From Sphingomonadaceae bacterium (lineage in GTDB: Bacteria; Pseudomonadota; Alphaproteobacteria; Sphingomonadales; Sphingomonadaceae), in contig CANEVG010000276.1 in NCBI GenBank assembly GCA_947442095.1, forward strand, positions 1 to 5,115: 5,115 nt of DNA. The letters run 5' to 3'. Below are positions 1-5,115 of the stretch, piece after piece; position 1 is the first letter of the stretch; the number at the start of each line of letters is the position of its first letter. The position numbers and the translations under genes are program-made. The notes below the pieces were generated by a model. That model saw only the letters and a list, made by a program, of their open reading frames with translations. It did no database searches and had not been told where the DNA came from.

Positions 1-104
1 AACCCTTGGGTGCGGACCAGCAGAAACGAACCAACGACCTGCCCCAGCGCGGCCACCGTGAACAGTATCACCATACGAACAGTGAGCCCTGCTGCGACTT
101 CCAT
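1..104 (-). CDS. Small membrane protein, N-terminal fragment, possibly SMR-like
   Basis: The gene starts at an ATG at 104-102 and runs off the left edge after 34 codons. The start is supported by a GGAAGG Shine-Dalgarno sequence at 118-113 with 8 nt spacing. A second in-frame ATG at 74-72 (codon 11) is an alternative start. Codons 11-30 form a clear transmembrane helix (MVILFTVAALGQVVGSFLLV), followed by RTQG and then a Phe or Leu codon cut by the edge. The spacing of L, V, G, L and G(F) matches helix 1 of the EmrE-type small multidrug resistance family (LAEVIGTTLMKFSEGF in EmrE from memory). The essential EmrE Glu14 position holds Gln here. A membrane protein is well supported by the sequence. 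The SMR relationship is inferred from about 16 aligned positions and could be chance; other small inner-membrane proteins remain possible. It is transcribed in the same direction as uvrA but separated from it by about 400 nt, so co-transcription is not implied. Confidence 0.6.
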   Translation of the reverse strand, partial: MEVAAGLTVRMVILFTVAALGQVVGSFLLVRTQG

Positions 105-458
105 GACGATTGCCTTCCGCTTGCCTATCCTGCGCAAAGGCTAGGACGCGAACCCGGGCATGGCAACAGCGCGAAGTTCGGGGATGGGTGAGGTGACCGA
201 GGAGAAGGCGCGCCCCGCGCGCCGCTCACTCGCAGCCGGCATCGCCGTATTGCTTGGCCGGGACTTTATAAGTGCGGTCTTGCGCGCCGTAGTCGAGGCC
301 GGGCTTGGCATCCTGATCAGTTTCGGGCGATTGGGCCCACGGCTAGCTGGGGCTGCTGACCATATGGGGATCGCCGCCTCCTTGATCGGGCGGGATATGA
401 CGTGGGCTGGTTCAAGGGTTGGTTAGTGTGCGGTAGGCGCCTCTCCCCGATTGGTGCT
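105..458. other. Region without a convincing gene
   Basis: No supported gene lies here. An 88-codon plus-strand frame (160-426) is open, but its only purine tract (AGGA at about 144-147) is about 12 nt upstream. Its product, with a hydrophobic Ala/Leu/Gly-rich middle, matches no family I recognise. On the opposite strand, 363-226 reads as a hydrophilic peptide with fairly GC-rich third positions, ending DYGAQDRTYKVPAKQYGDAGCE. It has an ATG at 363, an AAGGAGG tract about 13 nt upstream of that ATG, and an amber codon at 345-343 after only six codons. Either strand could carry a decayed small gene and neither is proven. The stretch nearest 104 should also contain the promoter of the left-edge gene, but I see no clear -35/-10 pair. 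Confidence 0.4.
113..118 (-). promoter_or_regulatory. Ribosome binding site of the left-edge membrane protein
   Basis: The minus strand reads GGAAGG, 8 nt before the ATG at 104. It favours the upstream ATG over the in-frame ATG at 74, which has no comparable purine tract before it. Confidence 0.5.
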
Positions 459-472
459 GGCCCCTCTCCCCG
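440..472. repeat. C-rich direct repeat CCTCTCCCCG
   Basis: The 10-mer CCTCTCCCCG occurs at 440-449 and again at 463-472, 23 bp apart. Further CTCTC/CCCC runs follow up to 483. This resembles the pyrimidine-rich dispersed intergenic elements found in many GC-rich proteobacteria. That it is dispersed in this genome is only a guess, because one copy cluster is visible. Confidence 0.4.
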
Positions 473-503
473 CTCTCTCCCCCTCAAGGGGCGAGGGCCT
501 TTT
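459..503 (+). terminator. GC-rich hairpin next to the uvrA stop, terminator-like
   Basis: The outer arms GGCCCCTC (459-466) and GAGGGCC (493-499) pair with one bulged C. An inner hairpin CCCC-TCAA-GGGG sits at 480-491. On the plus strand the stem is followed by TTTT (500-503), so as a classic intrinsic terminator it would stop plus-strand transcription. The uvrA stop codon is at 508-506 on the other strand, so uvrA mRNA meets the same stem 6 nt after its stop. In that direction no U-tract follows. It probably marks the end of the uvrA transcript or protects its 3' end, possibly while blocking antisense transcription. Confidence 0.45.
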
Positions 504-505
504 GG

Positions 506-3463
506 TCAGCGCTTCAGCAGCGGGGCGAGATAGTGGCCGGTAAAGCTGCGGGGGTTTTTGGCGACGTGTTCGGGGGTGCCTTCGGCCACGAGTTCGCCGC
601 CGCGAACGCCGCCTTCGGGGCCTAGATCGAGCAGCCAGTCGGCGGTCTTGATCACATCGAGGTTGTGTTCGATGACGACGACGCTGTTGCCCTGATTGAC
701 GAGGCGATGGAGCACTTCGAGGAGCTTGCGCACGTCTTCGAAGTGGAGGCCGGTGGTGGGCTCGTCGAGGATGTAGAGCGTTTGCCCGGTGGAGCGGCGG
801 GCGAGTTCCTTGGCGAGCTTGACGCGCTGCGCCTCGCCGCCAGAGAGGGTGGTGGCCTGCTGGCCGACTTTGACGTAGCCAAGGCCGACTTCATTGAGCA
901 TGTGCATTCGGTCGCGGATCGGGGGGACGGCCTTGAAGAATTCCTCGGCGTCCTCGATCGTCATGTCGAGCACATCGGCGATGGAGTGGCCCTTGAACTT
1001 CACCTCGAGCGTTTCGCGGTTGTAGCGCTTGCCACCGCATTCCTCGCACGTGACATAGACATCAGGCAGGAAGTGCATCTCGATCTTGATGAGGCCGTCG
1101 CCCTGGCACTTCTCGCAGCGCCCGCCCTTGACGTTGAAGCTGAAGCGGCCGGGCTTGTAGCCGCGCGCAGCGCTTTCGGGGAGCCCGGCGAACCAGTCAC
1201 GGATCAGGGTGAAGCTGCCGGTGTAGGTCGCGGGGTTAGAGCGGGGCGTGCGGCCGATGGGGGACTGGTCGATCTCGATCACCTTGTCGCAGTTTTCGAG
1301 GCCGGTGACCTTGTCGTGCGCGCCCGCGATGACGCGCGCACCATTCAGCGTGCGCGCGGCGACGGCGTGCAGCGTGTCGATGGTGAAGCTGGACTTGCCC
1401 GAGCCGGAGACGCCGGTGACGCACGTGAAGGTGCCGAGCGGGATCGAGGCGGTGACGTTCTGGAGGTTGTTGGCGCGCGCACCTTCGACGGTGATCTTGA
1501 GGCCGTTGCCCTTGCGGCGCTTGCTTGGCACCTCGATGCGGCGCGCGCCGGTAAGGTATTGGCCAGTGAGGCTGTTCGGGCTGTTCAGGATATCCTGCAG
1601 CGTGCCTTGGGCGACGATCTCCCCGCCGTGGACGCCCGCGCCGGGGCCGAGATCGACGACGTGGTCGGCGGTGCGGATCGCGTCCTCGTCATGCTCCACC
1701 ACGATCACGGTGTTGCCGAGATCGCGCAGGCGCTTGAGCGTGACGAGCAGGCGGTCGTTGTCGCGCTGGTGGAGGCCGATGCTGGGCTCGTCGAGCACAT
1801 AGAGCACGCCGGAGAGGCCGCTGCCGATCTGGCTGGCAAGGCGGATGCGCTGGCTCTCACCGCCGGAGAGGGTGCCGGAGGTACGATCGAGATTCAGGTA
1901 ATCGAGGCCGACATTGTTGAGGAAGCCGAGGCGCTCATTGATTTCCTTGAGGATGGCCTTGGCGATCTGGCTTTGCTGCGCGGTAAACTGTTGATCTACA
2001 TTGCCGAACCAATCGACGGCAGCGGCGACGGAGAGGTGAGTGATGCTGGAGATATCGGCCATTGCCACCTTGACGCTGAGCGCTTCGGGCTTGAGCCGCG
2101 CGCCGTGGCAGGTCTCGCAGGGCTGCGCGGTCTGGTACTTGCCCAACTCCTCGCGCATCCAAGCACTTTCGGTCTGCAGCATGCGGCGATTGAGATTGCC
2201 GATGACGCCTTCGAAGGCCTTCTGGACGGTGTAGCTCTTCTTGCCGTCGATGAAGGTAAGCGGGACGGCCTTGCCGCCGGTGCCGTAGAGGATGATGAGT
2301 TGAACCTCGCCGGGGAGCTTCGCCCACGGGGTTTCGAGGCTGAAGCCGAAATGGCCCGCGAGGCTGGCGAGCACTTGCATGTAATAGGGCGACGGCGGGT
2401 TTGACTTGGCCCAGGGCACAACCGCGCCCTGCTTGAGGCTGAGGTTTTCGTTGGGCACGACGAGTTGGGGATCGAACAGGAGTTTTTCACCCAAGCCGTC
2501 GCAGGCCGGGCACGCACCTTGCGGGGCGTTGAAGCTGAACAGGCGGGGTTCGATGGACTCGATGGTGAAGCCGCTGACGGGGCAGGCGAACTTTTCAGAA
2601 AAGACGATGCGGTTGGCAGCGAGGCCGGTTTTCTTCATGCCCTTCTTAGGCTTTGTCTCGGGCTGCGGTGACTCGACTTCGCTCGATGCGAACGGGGTTG
2701 GGCCAGAACCTGCACCGACGGCCTCAACCGTCGTATCCGCTAGATCGAGGTAAACCGTGCCGTCTGCCAGCTTGAGCGCCTGTTCGAAACTGTCTGCGAG
2801 GCGCGTGCGGAAGCCGTCATCGGATTGCTTCACCGCAATCCGGTCTACCACCACTTCGATGTCGTGCTTGAGCTTTTTATCGAGCGCAGGGGCGTCTTCG
2901 ATGGCGAGCATTTCGCCGTTGATGCGCACGCGGGTGTAGCCGGCGCGCTGCCATTCGGCGAGCTCCTTGCGGTACTCCCCCTTGCGGCCGCGCACCACGG
3001 GGGCGAGGAGATAGGCGCGCGTGCCCTCTGGCAGGGCAAGCACGCGGTCGACCATCTGGCTGACGGTCTGCGCCGCGATGGGGAGCCCTGTGGCGGGCGA
3101 ATAGGGAATTCCGACGCGCGCCCAAAGCAGGCGCATGTAATCGTAAATCTCGGTCACCGTCGCCACGGTGGACCGCGGATTGCGGCTGGTGGTCTTCTGC
3201 TCGATGGAGATCGCAGGGGAGAGCCCGTCGATATGCTCGACATCGGGCTTCTGCATCATCTCAAGAAACTGGCGCGCATAGGCCGAAAGGCTCTCCACAT
3301 AGCGGCGCTGCCCTTCGGCATAGATCGTATCGAACGCGAGGCTGGATTTGCCCGAGCCGGAGAGGCCGGTGATTACGATCAGACTGTCGCGCGGCAGATC
3401 GATATCGATCCCCTTAAGATTGTGCTCACGCGCGCCGCGAATGGAGATAGTGTTGAGTGACAT
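506..3463 (-). CDS. uvrA: UvrABC excinuclease subunit A
   Basis: UvrA is the dimeric DNA-damage sensor of nucleotide excision repair. It scans DNA with UvrB, loads UvrB at the lesion and leaves. The protein is complete at 985 aa, slightly longer than the usual 940-975. It has two ABC ATPase modules, each split by insertions: Walker A GLSGSGKS (33-40), signature LSGGE (532-536) and Walker B VLDEP (556-560) in the first; GVSGSGKS (684-691), LSGGE (873-877) and ILDEP (898-902) in the second. The second zinc module is intact (C783, C786, C806, C809). The first is C294-x2-S297, then C318-x2-C321, so one ligand is Ser; I recall this as common in alphaproteobacterial UvrA. Residues about 248-280 form a Pro/Lys-rich linker ending KPKKGMKKTG. 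The ATG at 3463 was chosen because homology begins at MSLNTISIRGAREHNLKGI and the LexA box lies just upstream. An in-frame ATG at 3550 would add 29 non-conserved residues and put that box inside the gene. No strong Shine-Dalgarno precedes the start. The TGA stop is at 508-506. Confidence 0.98.
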   Translation of the reverse strand: MSLNTISIRGAREHNLKGIDIDLPRDSLIVITGLSGSGKSSLAFDTIYAEGQRRYVESLSAYARQFLEMMQKPDVEHIDGLSPAISIEQKTTSRNPRSTVATVTEIYDYMRLLWARVGIPYSPATGLPIAAQTVSQMVDRVLALPEGTRAYLLAPVVRGRKGEYRKELAEWQRAGYTRVRINGEMLAIEDAPALDKKLKHDIEVVVDRIAVKQSDDGFRTRLADSFEQALKLADGTVYLDLADTTVEAVGAGSGPTPFASSEVESPQPETKPKKGMKKTGLAANRIVFSEKFACPVSGFTIESIEPRLFSFNAPQGACPACDGLGEKLLFDPQLVVPNENLSLKQGAVVPWAKSNPPSPYYMQVLASLAGHFGFSLETPWAKLPGEVQLIILYGTGGKAVPLTFIDGKKSYTVQKAFEGVIGNLNRRMLQTESAWMREELGKYQTAQPCETCHGARLKPEALSVKVAMADISSITHLSVAAAVDWFGNVDQQFTAQQSQIAKAILKEINERLGFLNNVGLDYLNLDRTSGTLSGGESQRIRLASQIGSGLSGVLYVLDEPSIGLHQRDNDRLLVTLKRLRDLGNTVIVVEHDEDAIRTADHVVDLGPGAGVHGGEIVAQGTLQDILNSPNSLTGQYLTGARRIEVPSKRRKGNGLKITVEGARANNLQNVTASIPLGTFTCVTGVSGSGKSSFTIDTLHAVAARTLNGARVIAGAHDKVTGLENCDKVIEIDQSPIGRTPRSNPATYTGSFTLIRDWFAGLPESAARGYKPGRFSFNVKGGRCEKCQGDGLIKIEMHFLPDVYVTCEECGGKRYNRETLEVKFKGHSIADVLDMTIEDAEEFFKAVPPIRDRMHMLNEVGLGYVKVGQQATTLSGGEAQRVKLAKELARRSTGQTLYILDEPTTGLHFEDVRKLLEVLHRLVNQGNSVVVIEHNLDVIKTADWLLDLGPEGGVRGGELVAEGTPEHVAKNPRSFTGHYLAPLLKR

Positions 3464-3474
3464 GGCGGCAGTCT

Positions 3475-3489
3475 GTTCCAGATTTGTTC
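3475..3489 (-). promoter_or_regulatory. LexA operator (SOS box) of uvrA
   Basis: The minus strand reads GAACAAATCTGGAAC, which is a perfect GAAC-N7-GAAC (GTTC-N7-GTTC on the plus strand), the known consensus for alphaproteobacterial LexA. Its proximal edge is 11 nt upstream of the uvrA ATG. LexA bound here would block the promoter or the early transcribed region, so uvrA should be induced on DNA damage. Only a weak GGAA, part of the operator itself, could serve as a ribosome binding site, about 12 nt before the ATG. Confidence 0.88.
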
Positions 3490-3561
3490 GATTCCGGCAA
3501 GAGGCGCACGGACGCTTTTTCCACGTGGGTGGGGGCGCAGGGATGCGCAAGGTGGCGGGTG

Positions 3562-3585
3562 GGGCAAGCCTGCATCCCCTTGCCC
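3562..3585. other. Perfect 7-bp inverted repeat upstream of uvrA
   Basis: GGGCAAG (3562-3568) and CTTGCCC (3579-3585) pair perfectly around a 10-nt loop. No T-run follows on either strand. It lies between the muramidase relic and the uvrA promoter region, so it could weakly end read-through from upstream, or it could be incidental in GC-rich DNA. Confidence 0.3.
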
Positions 3586-3610
3586 GACCGCGGAAGAAGG
3601 AGACGGCTGT

Positions 3611-3625
3611 GCGGGCTTGACCCGC
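3611..3625. other. Short hairpin just past the muramidase relic
   Basis: GCGGG (3611-3615) and CCCGC (3621-3625) flank a 5-nt loop. On the minus strand it begins 3 nt after the final in-frame stop of the relic (3631-3629). There is no U-tract, so a role as terminator is possible but unproven. Confidence 0.3.
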
Positions 3626-3628
3626 CTT

Positions 3629-4393
3629 CTAGTTCTGCTGGCCGACAACGCCGTCCGGGTAGAGCTTGACGGTCCTTTAGGCCTTGATCACGGCGGCTTT
3701 GGTGCCGGGGCCGAAATCGCTGTCGGCGTTGATCTTGAGCGCAGCTTGCAGGGCTTTCACATCTTTGCCGTTGTCGCCCATGCGCAGCACGGACCACGGG
3801 TTTTCGGTGCTGGGGCCGCCGTTGTTGTGGAGGGTGAAAGCGGCGGCGAGTTTGGTGTCGTATGTGTTCTTGGCGTAGTCCGGCCCGTTGTAACCGCGGA
3901 CGAAGCCGGCCCAATCGCGGCGGATGAATTCATCGTCGAGGCGATTCGACTTGATGAAGGCGACGAAGGAATCGAACTGCTTACCCTACCCTGAGACCAC
4001 CGCCTTGATGAGCTTTTTGGCCGCGGCGAAGCCAGATTCCCTGTGATTGAAACCCATGATCTGGAACGCGCCCCAGCTCGCAGACTGTAGCGCAGCGGCG
4101 CGATCGGGCGCGATGGCTTTGGCCAGGCGTTCATATTCGGCGGGGTCGCCGACAGAGCCGCCGGAACTGGGATCCGCGATAGCGGGGTTCGCGCCATTGA
4201 ACCTGCGCTTGGTCATTCGGCTGAAAATGCGGCGTTGAAAGAGGATTTTGGGCCGTCCATCGGCAAAGAAGCCGCCGCGGCTTTCGACTTCGTTAACCGC
4301 ACGAACGGCCGCCACAGTGCAGTCGATGGACTTGGCGGCGCGTTCAAAATCTGCATCCAGCAAGGGTTCGGGATTTCCGGTGAATTCGCACAT
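3629..4393 (-). pseudogene. N-acetylmuramidase with C-terminal peptidoglycan-binding domain, broken by two stops
   Basis: One continuous minus-strand frame of 255 codons runs from ATG (4393-4391) to TAG (3631-3629) and is interrupted by TAG at codon 136 (3988-3986) and TAA at codon 239 (3679-3677). Codons 10-190 resemble the N-acetylmuramidase family (PF11860/DUF3380 type): AVNEVESRGG (E37 the likely catalytic Glu), FADGRPKILF, RIFSRMT, ASWGAFQIMGFNHRESGF. After the first stop come FVRGYNGPDYAKNTYDTKLA and then a PG_binding_1-like domain: LRMGDNGKDVKALQAAL, DFGPGTKAAVIKA, stop, RTVKLYPDGVVG. The first stop replaces the acidic residue usual before the Q-hydrophobic-D motif (one-base change from GAG); the second replaces the Gln of the usual FQ pair (one-base change from CAA). 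The usually conserved F-E-R-H motif reads FQRR (Q53, R55). The protein ends QQN, a few residues short of the normal domain end. Such enzymes cut the glycan strand and occur as phage endolysins and as cell-wall hydrolases. No signal peptide is visible. A 135-aa product could still be made but would lack the end of the catalytic domain. Confidence 0.88.
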
Positions 4394-4551
4394 GGTGACG
4401 CCCCCCCATTCAAAGCGATTGCTGCCCTTATGCTTGGGGTTCTCGCGCAGCTCAGCTCGGAGGCCAGAGTAGACCGGATCGGGCCGGCAGCGCAGTGCTG
4501 AGTGCCTATCGCGCCACATTTGCAGCGGTTGTGCCTGGGGCCCGGAGAGAC
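4394..4551. other. Intergenic gap between the ABC ATPase and the muramidase relic
   Basis: This 158-bp gap should hold the end of the ABC transcript and the old promoter of the muramidase. I see no hairpin with a U-tract after the ABC stop, only a short GGGCCC palindrome, and no recognisable tRNA, riboswitch or -35/-10 pair. Confidence 0.4.
4401..4407 (-). promoter_or_regulatory. Poly-G ribosome binding site of the muramidase relic
   Basis: Seven consecutive G on the minus strand end 7 nt before the ATG at 4393. This is the only Shine-Dalgarno-like tract near the start and supports that ATG over upstream in-frame codons. The frame stays open upstream to about 5035, but there it overlaps the ABC ATPase in a different frame. 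Confidence 0.35.
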
Positions 4552-5115
4552 CTAAAGCGAGAGCGCGCGGGCGCCCGGGGGGCCAATCCATTCGCTGGTG
4601 ACGCCCCAGACCCGCTCCAGCACATCGGCTGAAAGCGCGGTTTCCGGCAGGCCATCCGCAGCAAGGCGACCTTCGTGGAGGACGAGGGCACGGCCCGCAT
4701 GGTTCATCGCATGCGCGAGGCTGTGGACGACGACAATGACCCCAACGCCTTGATCCGCCAATCGTCTGAGATTCTGAAGGAGCGTGCGCGTGTGCGCGAG
4801 ATCGAGGCTGGCAAGGGGTTCGTCCGCCAGAATCCAGCGCGGGCTTCCCGCAAGCACACGGGCGAGCAGGACGCGGGCGCGTTCCCCGCCGGAGAGGGTG
4901 TGGATGGGGCGTTGGGCGAGATCCAGGAGGTCCAGCGCAGCGAGCGCGGCGTGGCAGGCGGCCTCGTCCTCGGCAGCGGAGGTACGATGCGGCAGGCGAC
5001 CAAGGCGGACAAGCGCTTTCGCCGTGAGGTTCCATGCGGCCTCTCCGTGCTGAGGGAGATAACCGATGGCCTGCGCGCGGGTGCGCGGGGGGATGGCGCT
5101 GAGGGGCTGATCACC
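4552..5115 (-). CDS. ABC transporter ATPase, iron-siderophore/heme/cobalamin importer type, C-terminal part
   Basis: This fragment has 187 residues and ends at TAG (4554-4552); the start and Walker A lie beyond the right edge. In visible-residue numbering it shows the Q-loop in GYLPQHG (Q22), the signature LSGGE (74-78) followed by RARVLLARVLAG, Walker B WILADEP (D98, E99), the D-loop LASLD, and the switch His in VVVHSLAHAM (H131). The helical-domain segment LVRLGRLPHR and the tail VLERVWGV are typical of ATPases of the FecE/BtuD/HmuV type, which power import across the inner membrane with a permease dimer and a periplasmic binding protein. Family members are about 250-260 aa, so about 65-70 residues are missing. 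As the gene is usually last in such operons (binding protein, permease, ATPase), its partners are probably to the right, outside this window. The substrate cannot be decided from the ATPase alone. No coding lesion is seen. Confidence 0.92.
   Translation of the reverse strand, partial: GDQPLSAIPPRTRAQAIGYLPQHGEAAWNLTAKALVRLGRLPHRTSAAEDEAACHAALAALDLLDLAQRPIHTLSGGERARVLLARVLAGSPRWILADEPLASLDLAHTRTLLQNLRRLADQGVGVIVVVHSLAHAMNHAGRALVLHEGRLAADGLPETALSADVLERVWGVTSEWIGPPGARALSL

Noticed and set aside
665..2404. 579-codon plus-strand open frame antisense to uvrA
   Set aside because: It is a shadow of uvrA. It lies fully inside a gene with complete conserved motifs, its product is a monotonous Asp/Glu/Ala/Gly/Leu-rich sequence with no family features, and such frames arise from GC-rich third positions.
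3521..3528. CCACGTGG palindrome as a regulator site for uvrA
   Set aside because: It is a perfect 8-bp palindrome, but short palindromes are expected in GC-rich DNA and nothing links it to a known regulator here.
3986..4000. Frameshift as the cause of the muramidase break
   Set aside because: Homology before and after the stop is in the same frame, so a nonsense substitution explains it. The ACCCT-ACCCT duplication at the site would shift the frame if it were a recent insertion.
3757..4197. 146-codon minus-strand frame and overlapping plus-strand frames inside the muramidase region
   Set aside because: They lack any motif and lie in frames other than the one that carries the muramidase and peptidoglycan-binding motifs.
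4430..4510. tRNA, att site or cobalamin riboswitch in the gap beside the ABC ATPase
   Set aside because: I could not fold a cloverleaf or find TPsiC-like or B12-box sequences. Flanking direct repeats suggesting an att site were not seen.
4394..5035. N-terminal extension of the muramidase frame up to 5035
   Set aside because: The frame is open, but it overlaps the ABC ATPase in another frame on the same strand. Its sequence is Pro/Arg/Cys-rich without domains, and the muramidase has a better start at 4393 with a G-rich tract before it.

Overview
The window looks like a stretch of a GC-rich alphaproteobacterial chromosome, most likely from the Sphingomonadales/Erythrobacteraceae. This is an inference. 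It rests on three things: the UvrA sequence style (a Ser in place of the second Cys of the first zinc knuckle, and a basic Pro/Lys linker before it), a GTTC-N7-GTTC operator of the alphaproteobacterial LexA type before uvrA, and the overall GC-rich codon use. Every gene I can support lies on the minus strand.

Left to right on the plus-strand coordinates: (1) positions 1-104 hold the first 34 codons of a small membrane protein running off the left edge; its first helix resembles that of small multidrug resistance (SMR) proteins, with Gln at the place of the catalytic Glu. (2) Positions 105-505 hold no convincing gene; they end in a C-rich repeat and a strong hairpin directly after the uvrA stop. 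(3) Positions 506-3463 encode a complete UvrA, the damage-recognition ATPase of nucleotide excision repair, preceded by a LexA operator that sets both its regulation and its start codon. (4) Positions 3629-4393 hold a decayed peptidoglycan hydrolase gene (N-acetylmuramidase domain plus peptidoglycan-binding domain) with two premature in-frame stops. (5) Positions 4552-5115 hold the C-terminal three quarters of an ABC transporter ATPase of the iron-siderophore/heme/cobalamin importer class, running off the right edge.

The genes do not form an obvious functional unit. uvrA appears to be a stand-alone SOS gene. The muramidase relic looks like a phage-type endolysin or cell-wall enzyme gene in decay, and the ABC ATPase is probably the last gene of an uptake operon starting beyond the right edge. 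I found no CRISPR array, tRNA, rRNA, insertion sequence or clearly new system. The observations most worth following up are the twice-interrupted muramidase, the near-start LexA box and the unusual SMR-like N-terminus.
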